From positions 558,001 to 622,000 of the forward strand of contig VNKQ01000016.1 in the NCBI GenBank assembly GCA_016508695.1: a stretch of 64,000 bases of DNA, written 5' to 3'. Positions 12,793 through 25,530 of the stretch are shown here, one piece after another. The notes beneath the pieces are model-generated. The model saw nothing but the letters and a program-made list of their open reading frames with translations, had not been told where the DNA came from and searched no databases. Position 1 is the first letter of the stretch; every line of letters starts with the position of its first letter. This stretch comes from Hyphodiscus hymeniophilus. Its lineage: Eukaryota > Ascomycota > Leotiomycetes > Helotiales > Hyphodiscaceae. A program made the position numbers and the translations under genes.

Positions 12793-15117
12793 CTTGATGA
12801 CGAAGGCGGCAGAACCGCTGAAGAACGGGTTTCGACCCCCTCCCCTGCCTCCGCACTGATCTTAGCTGGCGACAGCTTGTCAGTTCAAGTGAGGAGCGTC
12901 CACGATGGGACAGCCCCAGAATAGGATGTGGATCCTAATCGTTGTTCGTTGAGCACAGGTATGTATCACCGAGCGCAGCGGTACGGAATCAATGAGCTCT
13001 TTCGCGGCGACAAAATATTTGGCAGTTCGCAGGCGTATTCCTGAAGAGGGAATCTGTATATGGGAGTTCAGAAATCCGCGTTTGCCGTTGGGGTTGAAAG
13101 GTATCAGGGACTGGTATCTCGAAAAGAGCAAACGGTGCAGGCGTGCTTCTCAAATCGCTGACATTTATTGATATAGTGTCCAGATCAAGCCAGTCATCAA
13201 ATTATGGGTATCTTGTGAAGTCGGCGGAAATTTCGTTGCGGGAGGAGTCGATGAGTTGGGGTAGGGAGAGTATTTTATTAGAAAGACAGCTTTGACGCGG
13301 TAAGTAAGAAGCTTCGGCTCTACTGTAGCGTGCAAAGACGTCAGTAACTCCGGTGGCCGAGTGAAGTGAAGGCGCAAACCTGCAACATTCATTTTCACAG
13401 TAGAGAGCCTCACCTGTTTTACTCCAAGTATTTAAATATGCATGTATCACCCGGCCTCAGCATTCGGAAGTGTCATTTCTCCCAGCTCTGGGACTCAGGA
13501 CGTTTGATATGATTTCGTGCCATTCATTATGAATGCGACAGACTTAGGTGCAATTGCGAGATCGTCTTTCAAAGCACTGCAGCCTCGGACTGTCGTCAGA
13601 TGAAAAGAAATCGGATTTGTGTTCTACATTTGCGCAGGCCGATATATCTGAAGCTTCAACAGGTTGTTCGCATTTTAGTCTTCCTCGGATTGTATGATGT
13701 TCATACGGAGGAGCTGACAGCGGTCGTTGCCAACGCTCAAACCAAGTTTGGCACTCCCTGCTGCAAGAGAATCTCATTTATGCAGTAGCTTACATGTTCC
13801 GAGGCATTCATTAACTGTGTTCTTTCTCGTGTTCTTTCTCCAAACAGTCTTTTCGGTTGTGAATACTAAACATTCGTCTGATTTCGTCATACAATGCCTA
13901 CCAACCTTAGTCAGTATCGGTAGGCTTCGAAAGTATCAGGAGACTGAGGTGACAGCACAGTAACTAGGTTTGCGAGTCTCAGAGGCATGTTTCTAACACA
14001 AAAGTTAAACATTACCGCAAGGAATCTGCTTGTAAGCAATGGACTTCGTTTTCAAGTATTTGAAAGTCTTCTTCAAATTAGGAGAATGCATCGCACGCTC
14101 TATCAAACCCACTTTCTCCCAACCAGAGTCATCCTATCACCACAACCTCCAGTACTGGCTCTTCACGTGAATTATTATCACGTGCGCTGATCTGACCTTC
14201 CTTTACCCTAGAGATGACTCTGGAATCAGGGAAACTCGTATCCTTCGTTCCAGAAGAGATGAAATAAAACCAGCTTTATACTCCACAGTTGAGTACAGGA
14301 TGATCTGAATAGTCATGATCCCAACCAATCGAAAATAGAAATCTGCAGAGATTCTAAGAATTGTCACACCTGCTGCCAAGCACAGTATTAGGATCTTATC
14401 AGATCAATAGCCGTCAATCCTCTTCGATGGCTTGCTTGGTCTCTCTGCAGTGATTCTTATATACCGTAGTCCCGTCAAATTGCCTTGGGATTTAGTACGT
14501 ATACTCCAGAAATACAAGTCAGATGCTGATAGCTAAGACAAGCCATGATTACCACCGAAAGGTTTCGAATATACTTCAAATTCGACCGTCCTATTGGTTG
14601 GGGGCTTGAGGAATTGTCTGGAGTGGCGCAGTTTCAAGGCTGAAGCCTGAAGCCCCTTGATCTTACGACAGGGGTACAGTAATTATTGGTAGGAGTGCTG
14701 GTAAAAGTAAAATGCCATGGTTACCAAAAATATGACCATATCTGTTCTTCTGTCTGACCCCGATAATGAATTCTTCGTAAAGTGCTTCCATGAACTCCTC
14801 TCAGCCCTCATTTCCTTATAAACAGCAACAAGTAATAAACAATCTTGACTGTGGAGAAACCATCACGACCCCTGGCCTAGCGGACGTAAGATCCACGAAT
14901 TACATGCTGTGCCCTGCAACGTCTCTACAATCACAACTTCCCATTCACCACCATCGAACCACACTCAATAGTCATAACTTTCCACAGTCTCAATCACAGC
15001 ATATGCTTACAAGCATCGCCTCTTGAACTCGAACCAGTGCGCAGCAGCGCCAGATGGCCAACTCTTGACAACCCTTTTTCGACGCCCATTTGCACCAATA
15101 CGCCTGTCAGAGACACA
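12793..15117. other. Divergent intergenic region between TOM1 and TBC gene
   Basis: About 2.3 kb separates the two start codons. Only short open frames without recognisable domains or good splice context occur, so I call no gene. It should hold both promoters and leaders. A 78-codon open frame beginning with an ATG at 14790 and ending at 15026 could be an upstream ORF in the TBC leader. No tRNA or repeat was seen. Confidence 0.6.
14164..14184. promoter_or_regulatory. Paired CACGTG E-box motifs
   Basis: Two palindromic CACGTG hexamers start at 14164 and 14179, fifteen bases apart, about 0.95 kb upstream of the TBC start codon. CACGTG is the classic binding site of fungal bHLH factors such as Cbf1/Pho4 types. 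Close pairing suggests function, but a hexamer pair can occur by chance. Confidence 0.3.
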
Positions 15118-18085
15118 ATGTCCGACGAACATCAAGATAGCGCGGAGACGATGTCTACGAGAGGAAGATCTCACTCCAATGCCGACAATTCAGATCGGGA
15201 GAACGTAAGCTGCATTCTACAATCAGCCAATTAGACCTACATTCTATTGGTCACAAGACCTCTCGAGATGAGGTTGAATGTCCACCAAGATCTGGCTAAC
15301 AGCTCTTCTGGTTGCAGGATACATTCGAAGATGCCAATGACACGGCGGTGATTGATCCGACACACACGATCACTGTTGAGAGATCAAGAAGCTTGACGAA
15401 ACGGCAATCCTCATCTCCGAAGAGCAGTCCACACACCTCCGATGAACCACCTGTCCCAACTATCCCAGATATGAAGGAGAACAAAGATGATGAGGATGGC
15501 AATGTAGCACACAACGAGCATGATTCAACACAGCCCAAATCTCCTCTACTTACGTCGCACCGTCTCTCTGCCACATCGCTAGACAATGTCAGTCTCGAAG
15601 AGGACGAGAATGCTGTGAAGCCTATCACACCATCCGGCATGGGTTTCTTCTGTTCTAGAATTCTTGAAAGCAGCTAACAGAAAGTAGCACAAGAGGCTGT
15701 CAAGCCAGCTCTACCACAACGATCCGCCAAACCCTCATTACAAGGCCTGTCCGGAATGCTACCTTCCGTACCGTGGGCTCCTCCTCCTGCAGTTTCAACA
15801 CCGGCTCAAGTCCCCCTCGCCCCAGCTCGAAAATCACCGTTCGCTTGGCTCTCCCGAAGCACATCCGCTGTTCAAAAAGATCCCATTGCGTCTCCACCGC
15901 CAGTGTCCTCTGAAAGAAGAAACACCGCATCTTCAATTGCTACCGTTGGCAGCAACCCAGAAATGATGTTGAGCAAGCTAGAAGAGGGCAATGAGTCTGA
16001 CGGAGGAAGCGGGAATAAGCAGCCTGTCAGGAATAGCTTGAGAGATCGGTTTAAGCTACTACGAATGCGGGAAGAGGCTGGGATAACTTCGTTGGGTGAT
16101 GATGATAAAGGAGGAAGCGCACTTGCTGGGCTCATCGGGCGCAGTGCAAGCCTGGGTCTTGGCCTTGCAAGTCCTACGATTGTCAGTGATGACAAAGATA
16201 CCTCCCTTTCTACAACGGCTCATTCGCCGTCTTCGCCAATACCCTCGAGCCCCCATCCTCCCAATGTCAATACTTCTTTAGCCCCAGGGACTGCCAGTGG
16301 GGTATCTGCCGGCCCTTCGTCAATGAACGATCCAAGTACACCTGTCGATTGGGATCTTTGGCAATCCGTTGTCTATGAAGGCCCAGCTGCTGTTGCGAGA
16401 ACAAGTCCAGAAGAGCTGAACAGAGCAATAGCAACCGGTATCCCTAATGCGATCCGAGGGGTCGTGTGGCAAGTGTTAGCCCAGAGCAAGAATGACGAGC
16501 TCGAGAGTGTCTACAAAGACCTTGTAACACGTGGTACCGACAAGGATAGGGACAGGATGAGCGGATCCAGCGCTTCGCCAAGTATATCCCAAAGCAATGG
16601 CTCTACGAAGGAAAAGGAGGAGGTGGCATCGTCGGCATCATCAATTCGGTCGGATCAATCAACACCGGCCACTACTTTCACTAATGGAATGAGGTCGCCT
16701 TCTCCTCCAAAGGAAAGGGATCCAGAGGCAGTAGCAAAGGCTCAAGCAGCTTCGATGGCTGTAAAGAAGAAGAAGTCCAAAGAAGATGCTGCTTCATTAC
16801 AGAAGCTCGAAAAGGCAATCAAGCGAGATCTTGGGGCCCGGACGAGCTACTCGAAATTCGCATCTAGCGCTGGGCTACAGGAGGGCCTTTTCGGTGTTTG
16901 CAAAGCTTATGCTCTCTTTGATGAAGGCGTCGGATATGCTCAGGGCATGAATTTTCTTGCAATGCCTTTGTTGTTCAATGTAAGTCACTTATTCCAATTA
17001 TGATTCCCTTCTAACAGCCGAAAGATGCCTGAGGAGGAGGCTTTCTGTCTGCTTGTACGGCTCATGAACCAATACCACCTACGGGACCTCTTCGTTCACG
17101 ATATGCCAGGCCTCCATATGCACCTATACCAGTTTGAGCGATTGCTAGAAGATTTCGAGCCGGCGCTCTACTGCCATCTTCACCGACGCCAAGTTACCCC
17201 TCATCTCTATGCTACACAGTGGTTTCTCACCCTTTTCGCATATCGCTTCCCTCTTCAGCTCGTTCTCCGCATATACGATCTCATCCTCAGCGAGGGCTTG
17301 GAGGCGATTCTTAAATTCGGTATTGTTCTCATGCAAAATAATGCCGCAACACTTCTTGGCATGAATGATATGGTCGCTTTGACCACCTTCCTGAAAGACC
17401 GTCTTTTCGATGTCTACATCGATCAATCTCCTTCAGCAGGATCCATTCTCGAGTCTGGATTCTTTGGAAGCTCAGGCGCCAGTGTTGACAAAGAAGTGTA
17501 TCGCGCGGATCAAATGATTCAAGATGCCTGTGCGGTAAGAATCACGCCTGACATACTCAGGACCTATGCTACAGAGTGGGAAGAGAAAACCAAGACCGAA
17601 AAGGCGCGTGAGGCTGAGCTTGAATCATTGAAGAACTCAAATCAATCACTCCTACATAAGGTGCGTGGCTTGGAGGAACGAGTACAAGAACACGACACTG
17701 AGCATGCCGCTCTGGCGACCGAGCTCGTTCGTACAAAGGTCGAAAATGAGGAGCTGAATGATAAGAACGAATCCTTAAATGGACAAGTCAGAGAGCTCCG
17801 ACTTGTTGTGGAAAAACAACCTGAGGAAGTCGAAGAGAGGCTGAAGAGCGAGATGGACAGGTTAATGAAGAGGAACCAGGAAGTTCACGAGGAGAATTCC
17901 AGGTTGGAGGAGGACATAGGTTCAATGGAGAAGGAACTTGTGGAGACCAAGATGAAATACGCCGAGGTATGCTCCAATGGTCATGTAATGACCATACACA
18001 GTATGCTAACAAACCTCGATAGGAAACTGCAGAACACCAAAATCTCCGGCAGAGGTGGAACGAACTCCGCAAAGCCCTCGATTAG
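15118..18085 (+). CDS. GYP5-like TBC-domain Rab GTPase-activating protein
   Basis: TBC proteins speed GTP hydrolysis by Rab GTPases through an arginine and a glutamine finger; Gyp5-type members act on Ypt1/Sec4 in ER-Golgi and exocytic traffic. Exons 15118-15204, 15318-15642, 15688-16979, 17025-17966 and 18023-18085 give about 902 residues. The first in-frame ATG (15118, context CACAATGTCC) is used. A disordered Ser/Pro-rich N-terminus (to about residue 380) precedes the TBC domain (about 385-680). That domain contains IPNAIRGVVWQVLA, a low-complexity insert, the IKRDLGAR arginine-finger segment and GYAQG with the glutamine finger. A charged coiled coil fills about 750-880, and the last exon ends LRQRWNELRKALD. 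The second intron (GTTTCT donor, 45 bp) is the weakest boundary; it is needed to remove a TAA at 15675. Family is confident, exact orthology less so. Confidence 0.87.
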
Positions 18086-20107
18086 ACGTTCCATCCTCAA
18101 CGCATACCAATTCCCATCATAAACGATCACGACCTACCTACACGACTTGTACAGACCACTATTCCTTTATCAAATCAATTCCGATAGTCATGCTATTGTG
18201 CACCGGATTCGGCTTAGCGATGCATGCATGCCTACGAAACTGTGATATCCCTTTTTTTCTTAGCATGGCTTTGCTTGGGACGGCTTTAGCGACTGGTTAA
18301 TGTAGTATATCATGAATGCAGTTAAATCGTACCAGCGAGGTACTAGCGTGTTCGATTGCGAATTGTATATACGACTATTGGAGAAGGACGGGACAGCGCG
18401 GACGGAATGAAAAGTATCCAAGTCTAGCAGATCAAGCTTTACTGTTGATTGCTACGCCTCGGTGTGAGCACGGTAAGTTCGTTCACTTCTATGAAGCCCT
18501 GACCCGAGTATCTTGAAGAAGTGATGGAGTTCGTACTAGTCCGGAGAGTTCCTGCGCTAATTTCCCTTACTCACTTACATTGCTACTTAATTTGGCGATT
18601 CGACAATCTTGCCCTTCTAGCATGAAGTGGAAGAGGTGAAGGCTTTCGTCACCTTGGCGCAACTTTTTTAGATCTCATAGTTGGCAACGGTGTTCTACAT
18701 GTTCTTGATAACGTGCTCATGTTAGCCAACAACACTGCGATCCCTATGCGGATGACCCCGAGTAAAGCTATCGCGGTGGCAGGCGCCGCCGAGGCAAACA
18801 CTGCTCTATTTACGATTGGAATCGTACTACTACGAGGGCGCGAGTGCGAGTACCAAAACTGCCGTTGTAGCACGGTTTGGAAAGGGGATTCAGCTGGTGC
18901 TGTTTCTGCTTTATTTGGGTTGGCTGTGTTGGCTGCGCTGTAGGTGCGGAACATCGATATTGCTGGCGGGTTTGCAAACCCGGACGTTGGACTTCCATGT
19001 CTCCGTTTCCCATCTTTCCAAGGCCGGCATTCTCCGCGACTTTACAATGCAGGAGGCAATCAAAGCCACCCATCATTTTCCTAACAAGACAGCAGACCTT
19101 GATCGTAATAGTGCCTTCTGAGGTTCAATCTCTTGATCTTGCTTTGTACAGCTTTCTCTCATCTTTCCAGGTCTTTTGCTCTTCGCTACTAAATTGATGA
19201 GAACTATATCCTAAGAATCTTTAGCCATTGAGTGCATGCGTCTGTGATGTGTTTGGATAGCTAAGTTTCGTATCGATACTGGCTCCTTCATGTGGTTTAG
19301 AGTGCAGCCCAAGCTTTGGTTGGGCCTTCGAAACGCGACTGGCATTAGCTTTCCAAGATCCTGTTTCGTCGACACTGAAAATCCCAGGATATTGGAGTGA
19401 TTTCTCTAGGACGTAAGAAGGGAGATCCTCTATTCCGCATTGCTAAAGTACATTTTTCAGAGCTCATCTTTTGCAAAGATCCCATTTCCTCCTTTGCTCC
19501 TGCTGCGGTCTTACTGGGCTGGGCATCCCTGAATGAAGTTTTCCATCCTTGGAAAAGTAGCAACCATAATTATGATTCCCCCAACGATATCACCCTCGTA
19601 TTTTATGCCTCTTCGTTGTTCTCAAGTTTGAGAAATTGGATCAATCTTTGCGGATGACCGGTAAAGGAGGCGAAATGAAAACCAGTCATTCCAAATCCCA
19701 TCGCCGCGCGCTACCTTTTGGTTCGATCTAGTACAAGTTGAAGAAAGCGAAGAGCAATTTAGACGATCACAGACTCAAAGAAATTATCCGCGAAGGCCTT
19801 TCCCGGGGTAGAGAATGATGAGACCGCTTAGTAGCGAAGTCCCTAAGCTACCTGACCGGCACCGGCGGGCTTTAGGCTTTCTCTGATCTTTCTGCAGCGT
19901 CTTACAAATGTTAGAGTCTCTTCCTTTCGTAAGATGGAAATGACTCACAACACGGAAACTCGTCCTTCTCGTCCAAGACGAGGCTCAATAGTTGATTCTT
20001 CCATCACCTCATCCTCCCTGCCATCTGAATTTAAGTCGTTGTATACTGTAATTGGCAGGATCTTGCAATCTCGCATTCTGGAATCATGCTTGACCTGTCG
20101 GAGAAGA
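18086..20107. other. Intergenic, convergent 3' regions; no recognised gene
   Basis: About 2 kb between the TBC stop and the stop of the minus-strand 2EXR gene. Short open frames exist, including an Ala-rich hydrophobic one around 18713-18943, but they lack a recognisable family or a supported ATG. I see no repeat, tRNA or RIP signature here. Confidence 0.55.
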
Positions 20108-20902
20108 TTAGAAGAACTGTACTTGCCACAGGTATATCACAGGACGAAGACTCGCCATTGCTTTGAAACCTGCGAGATGCTTCTGTGATACGAACTCAAC
20201 TTCGGGAAGAGCCCAATCCATAGCCATGCCGTCTTGTTCGCTCTTCACTTCCTGCATTTGCGTCATCCAACCATGAATCCTCTCCTTGACCCAAGCACCC
20301 GCTTTCACGGCTGCGAATCCATGGCCCGGCGGGAAAGGAAGCTTTAATTCGGCAAGATTGTACAGTCTGCTGACGATCTTTCTGATCACGAAGTCGGTTG
20401 GGAATTGCTCAGCAACCACGATATGGCGTAGGTTCTTTTCCACGTTTGTCATCTCGTAGCCAAACTCAGGTTTGCGATTTGTTGGTCCTCCGTAGAAAGC
20501 AAGCAAATCATCCCAACCCTCCATAAACAGAGTATCCTGGTTCCAGTTAAAAAGAATGGCTTGACCGAGTTGATTTTCAAATGCCCAGGTGTAGTCTTTC
20601 AAACCAACTTCACGTGCTTCGTTGCAGACATGGAGAATGGCAGGGACAGCGTATCTCGCCTCTGCAATGACTTTAGTGCGGTGATACGTTTCAGTGAAGA
20701 GGTATCTGTTTCCGATCACTTCACACGAAGCTTTCTTGATCGTAACGACTCGGGGAATGATGCACATTTTCCAAATAGCAGCTCGTATCTCAAGTGGAAG
20801 CTTAGGAAAGACATGGAATTCATAAAGTAAAGGGCTGCCTTGGAGGAACTTCCGCCTTGACTTAGTCGTTCCTCGACCGCGGGAATTCTTTGTGGGGGAC
20901 AT
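20108..20902 (-). CDS. 2EXR-domain protein, function unknown
   Basis: Single-exon frame of 264 residues. The N-terminus is short, basic and Ser/Thr-rich. It is followed by the 2EXR signature (FPKLPLEIRAAIWKMC near residues 35-50, and a second motif ILHVCNEAREVGL near 90-105). This family is abundant in filamentous ascomycetes, especially Leotiomycetes and Sordariomycetes, and no biochemical role is established. The domain is followed by a region rich in aromatic and charged residues and ends near KHLAGFKAM plus a short tail. The ATG at 20902 (MSPTKNS) is the first in frame; the only longer start would be GTG. A second 2EXR gene lies about 1.1 kb away in divergent orientation, so the pair may be an old local duplication, although their N-termini differ. 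Confidence 0.75.
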   Translation of the reverse strand: MSPTKNSRGRGTTKSRRKFLQGSPLLYEFHVFPKLPLEIRAAIWKMCIIPRVVTIKKASCEVIGNRYLFTETYHRTKVIAEARYAVPAILHVCNEAREVGLKDYTWAFENQLGQAILFNWNQDTLFMEGWDDLLAFYGGPTNRKPEFGYEMTNVEKNLRHIVVAEQFPTDFVIRKIVSRLYNLAELKLPFPPGHGFAAVKAGAWVKERIHGWMTQMQEVKSEQDGMAMDWALPEVEFVSQKHLAGFKAMASLRPVIYLWQVQFF

Positions 20903-22055
20903 CTGGGTAGTGTACACACTTCATCAGACTTGTTTTTGGGGTGGAACTATGGATCTGGCACTGAATGACATGTGAGATACCGTCAGGATTATTTGGCAGA
21001 AGCGAAAGAGAATGGGTGCAAACCTTGCGGGGTTCGATATATCGACAAGTGAAGAGAGGCCTGAGCGAGAGGTAGGCCCCTCGTAGGCAAAAAGCAAAGG
21101 GGTATTAACTCGAAGTCAGAATGTCAGAAATAAGGTGCAAGGAACTTCTGTGATTGGAAGATCAATGGCAAGAGCAGAAATCACAAGCTCTGTTGATGTT
21201 GTCTGGCTGCGAGAGCTGACCAGACATGAAGCTGTCCCTATCAACCATTTATGAGCGAAATTGCAGGGGAAAGAGTGAAGTGATTCTGGTTTTAGTTCAG
21301 CCGAAAGTGAATTAATCCTAACCTAATGAGTTCATCGGGTTATCTTCCTATGTGTAGCCTCTCTGAAGAAGGGCATTATGGGTACGCCATGTAATGTTAC
21401 CACCAGGCATGGGATATTTGAGTCTATCAAGACCTCTTGCACACTTAATGATGGCCTCGGTATCTTGAACACATAAGAATTATTGGTAATGTCAGTAGAT
21501 GCGAGGCACAAAAACTATGAGGTTGGAATCAAATGTGTGTGATTAGACCCATATACCAATTGTTTGACTAAACCAATACTCTCATTGTAATGAGTAAGCC
21601 AGAAGGGTTCTGAAGATACAGTTCCAACACACCTTGAAATCCAATACTCCAAACAGCAGGACTCGCTTAGGTCGAGAGTTGTCCAAATACAGGTACCTCA
21701 CCTTCCTTCTGCGATCAGGAAATTACCAGGATGACAAGATACTCTCAACATTTTCATTTAACTCCAGTGGTCAGATAATCGAGCAGGTTGGTATTCTATT
21801 GTATTCATTCACGTCATACTAACTTGAGCGATTAAGACATCCACTGTCAAACGCAATCAATATCACGTGTCTTCCTAATTAGGAAATAGGTAGATCGAGG
21901 CGACTCCTTCCAATTCGAACTCGTGTCTTCTATCGATCTCAACCAAAAGAAAGCAAACTCGACCACATAATTGTCTACATACAGGCTCGTTGAGTAATAT
22001 CTTCATCGCAATAACATTGGCTTCCACAAGAACATTTCTCCGACGCCTCCACAAG
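20903..22055. other. Divergent intergenic region between two 2EXR genes
   Basis: About 1.15 kb of non-coding sequence between two divergent start codons, presumably holding both promoters. A CACGTG hexamer occurs at about 21864, roughly 190 bp before the plus-strand start. No open frame worth calling. Confidence 0.5.
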
Positions 22056-23085
22056 ATGGCTCCAAAAACGAAAGTCGGCCTAAAGGCGACTTCGACGAGA
22101 AAGCAACCCTCACGCGCTGCTCGCGATAAGCTACTCCTTACCGAGTCTCTCGCCACAGATCAAAATACCAGACCGGTCCCAAAGAAAATGAATGCGAAAA
22201 AGGTTTCCAAGAAAGCCAAAGCAGCAGATCATGAGATCTCAAATGCTCTAAAAGCCTCGAATTTGACCACTAGCAAAGCCAACAAGGAAACGATTGTGAC
22301 CGAACCAGGAAAGGGAGTCTCAGCTGTGATCACCTCCACCGAAGATGACAGCTATAAGTTCCCACTGTTTAGCAAACTTCTAATCGAACTTCGGTAACCC
22401 AAATCAAAAATCTATTTTGAAAGATTGTGAATCGCTGACTTGGAGCTACAGGCTGAAGATCTGGGGTTTCGCGGCACCCCAACTCTATATCGTTGTTCAG
22501 AGAGAGTTTCGAAACACCAAGCACCGCTTCTCATACAACCGACCAGTTCCCGCGGTTCTTCATGCTTGTAAGGAGAGCCGCGAGGAGTTCCTTGAGTCTG
22601 ACGATGCGTCAACCGATGCTTCCCTTGAGAGACGACGACGAGAGCACCCGGTCTATAAGCTGTCCTTCCAGGGCAAGCGTGGAAGCGCGCCTATATTCTT
22701 TTCAGCGGAAGTGGATGGCTTCTGGGGCACAAAACTCATTCGACCCTATCGTCGCTACGTGGATTTAGCGTATTCAACAATCTCAGGATTGGATGTAGCC
22801 AAGAACCTCAAGCATATGATCCTTCTACACGAGTATTTACTTGTGCATGAGTTCGGCGGCGCCAGCTTCTTCGCTACTTCCTTCCCAAGGTTGGAAACTC
22901 TGACCATCTTGCTTCAGGTGATTTCTCCTGGCGCAGTTCAATGGCACCACCATCAACGGACTCATTTATTTGCCTACATCAACAACAACCCCTTCTCTAT
23001 TGGTCAAGATCTACTTCCAGAGATTGGGGAGCAGTTTGATGCTGACAGCCTTGATCCGGACAAAAATCCTTTTAATCAATGGTGA
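22056..23085 (+). CDS. 2EXR-domain protein with basic N-terminus
   Basis: Two exons, 22056-22393 and 22452-23085, joined across a 58-bp GT-AG intron, give 323 residues. The intron falls inside the 2EXR motif, and splicing restores FSKLLIELRLKIWGFA. A second motif, VPAVLHACKESREEFL, follows. The first about 100 residues are Lys/Ala/Thr-rich (MAPKTKVGLKATSTRK), suggesting a disordered, possibly nuclear or nucleic-acid-associated tail; that is inference. The start ATG lies in good context (AAGATGGC). The frame stops at TGA right where a GTGAGT donor-like sequence occurs (23081-23086). Coding-looking sequence continues to about 23248 in another frame, so the annotated C-terminus may be incomplete. 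Function is unknown, as for the family. Confidence 0.72.
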
Positions 23086-23897
23086 GTGTCAGCCATCGCA
23101 CAACTCACCAGAGGCGCGGGACAGTATCCGAATTGGACTCCTCCAGTGCTCAAGATCCGGCTCATTTCGCAGTTTATGGAAAAGGAAGGCATGTCCAGTG
23201 CTGCTGGCCGCCAACCTGAAGAACATTCGGACTCCGACGTCGGGGAATGAGTTGCTCAACGTTCTTAAACAACGATTTCTTCTCACTAGGAAGCTCTCAA
23301 TCTTCTCGCAGTCGACTTCAATGGTGCAAAGTTCAACGACCTCCAAACCATGACATAGAATCACACAGCGTGAAAGCCAACGCCATCACACCCCAAGTAT
23401 GGCAATATTATACAGTTACGTCTTCATGGCCACCAACGCCTCACCTCAACACGTGCGCCTTCGACTACGATCAGTCCACTTTGACATCAGCGATCGCCTT
23501 CCAGATATGCCCTCTTCGATTCTATGATTTTCCTTGGTTCTTTCTTTCCATAATTCGGCTGATTTGCTCGTGACATTTCTTTGTCAACTTCGATGCCTGG
23601 CGCACGAAGCCCCGAGAGCGGCGTACGCAATTGAGGATACACACTGCTGAAGGATCACTTTTCTGCTCTGGGCATACATGGCACCGCCCTCACTGGCGGT
23701 TCAGTGTGGCATCTTCACCTTGGATCCTTTGCTCTAGCTTTCAGCCGTTAGCTATAGCTTAGCACATTATAGATAGATAATCACGAACGAAACAAACCCA
23801 ATCGAAACATTCATCATCTATTCGTGACGCTACGCTAAGCCAATATCGAGACATCCACCATGTTTCTCTAAACTCCATGCAGTGGCCCGGAACCGAA
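23086..23897. other. Convergent intergenic region, possible 3' exon of the 2EXR gene
   Basis: About 0.8 kb between the 2EXR stop and the Btn1 stop. The first 160 bp could contain a further 2EXR exon (a YPNWTPPVLKIR-like reading), but no acceptor joins it in frame. The rest shows no gene or repeat. Confidence 0.45.
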
Positions 23898-25343
23898 TCA
23901 CAACTCTTTGCAATACCCCCTTCCCCTCCTTACCTGCCACCCACATAGCGCACCCTCAAGCACCATACCCACAAAGCCTGCAACGCAGATACCCCCACTA
24001 TCACTCACACTCGTCGCCCCAAGACTGAATTCCCTCTGATCCTCGGGAACTCTATCCATAATCTCCGCAAAAGTATTGACATACACGGCGCCTCCTAGTA
24101 ACCCCTCCCAAAACACCACCACGAATACGAAATATACGCTCGGTATCCAATCCCACAAACTCTGACTGACCAACAGCCCGAGATTGAGAATCTGAAGAAA
24201 GGAGGGGAGGTAGAGGTTGTGGATTCGAACGAAAGGAGTCGAGGAGCGGGAGATGAAAACACCGATTTGGTAGAGAAAGTTATAGAAGGGGTAGAACTGC
24301 CGATACGCGGAAAAGGGAACATCGGGCCCGAGGGGGTAAAGAAGTGTGGGGGAGACGCCTTGGTTGATTGTGTATTCTGCAATATAGACGATGAGGAGAG
24401 GGAGCATGTAGGGGAAGAAGAGAGAGCGGGTGCGGCGAAGGCTGATACGGAATCGCGATTTTGATGTTAGGGGACGGAGAGGAGAGAATGAGCGGGTTGG
24501 TGAATGAGCCATGATTGCTTCCGATGCTATACCTGGGCCTGGGGCTAAGAGGGAGGATGCTGCGGTGTCGATGGGAAGAGAGGATATATCCTCAGAGTCT
24601 ATTTCGTGAGTTGGGATGTCGGTGTAGCCTTTCGAGGCACGGCGTAAAGGGCCGTGGGGAAGGATAACGAAGAATGCTAGGAGCATGAAGCAAGGGAGGA
24701 AGGCGGATGCTAGAAGCGAGGTCTTGACACTTAAACCGATAGTTGTTGTCAACAAGACATATAGCCCTGCTCCTACTAATCCAGCGCCTCCTGTTCCACT
24801 ACCCCATGCTGCTAGCGAGAACGGTCCATAATAGTGTGTGAGTCCTAAGAAGGACAACTCTCCGCCTCCGCTACTTAGTGAAGCCATGATGACTCCAAAG
24901 AGTTTTGTGGATATGGATCCTCCAGGTTGGGCTGTGGGCGTTAGGGCAATGAGGAGCATTCCGGAAGAGGATAGAGCGCAGAATATGAGGATTCGGATGG
25001 TATAAGGTACGCGGTGGATGAAATATGGAGCTATCAACTTGGTGATGAAGCTTGGAAGGACGTCGGCGAGCAGGACGACTGCTTTGGGTACACTGGGACC
25101 AACGAGATCGAGGGCTGCAGATAGTATAACCACGTAGAGTACATTGTTTATAAGCCCTGCGATCTATGAGTGCAAGGTCTGGAGAGTGAAGGGGGGAGGT
25201 GTACCAAATAGCCAGAATGCGACAAGGACTGAAGCGTCTGCTGCGGCAAAAGCAGAATGGAATCGTGCTTTGTATCTTTCCCAAGATGATCCAGGAGATC
25301 CTGGGAGAGGTAGCATGCTGGATAATGAAGGCGACCTACTCAT
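23898..25343 (-). CDS. BTN1: Battenin/CLN3 family vacuolar membrane protein (Btn1)
   Basis: CLN3/Btn1 is a multispanning lysosomal/vacuolar membrane protein that affects vacuolar pH and basic amino acid balance in yeast; its human counterpart is mutated in juvenile Batten disease. Exons 25343-25205 and 25156-23898 join in phase 1 over a 48-bp intron and give 465 residues. Splicing restores VAFWLFGLINNVLYVVILSA, a hallmark of the family N-terminus. Later landmarks are VVLLADVLPSF, a GGGELSFLGLTHYYGP segment, EYTINQGVSPTLLYP and FYNFLYQIGVFISRSS. About ten or eleven hydrophobic segments are visible, with a long hydrophilic loop in the middle (about residues 210-285). The ATG at 25343 (MSRSPSLSSMLPLPG) is chosen over an in-frame ATG nine codons later because it is first and sits in AAATGAG context. 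Confidence 0.93.
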
Positions 25344-25492
25344 TTCGCTGTTGTGGGATATCTGGTGCTGGTTTGAAGACCAAGGGAGGTCCCGGGAGTC
25401 ACGAGGGACATTCCCAGAATGGGGTGAAGCTTGGCAAAGCCAGCCTCGGGGGCAATGTGGTTGGGTATGTTAGTTCATATATTGCGCTCTGC

Positions 25493-25495
<3 letters not shown>

Positions 25496-25527
<32 letters not shown>
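25496..25527. repeat. (AT)16 dinucleotide microsatellite
   Basis: An uninterrupted alternation of A and T over 32 bases, in the BTN1 upstream region about 150 bp before its start codon. Likely length-polymorphic. Confidence 0.95.

Positions 25528-25530
<3 letters not shown>

Noticed and set aside
13165..13450. Overlapping minus-strand open frames about 82 codons long
   Set aside because: The two frames overlap each other in different phases, begin without supported context and show no domain; probably TOM1 upstream sequence.
18649..18954. Open frames on both strands with hydrophobic or Ala-rich translation
   Set aside because: Opposing overlapping frames, the plus one beginning at GTG, and no signal-peptide or family pattern I could defend.
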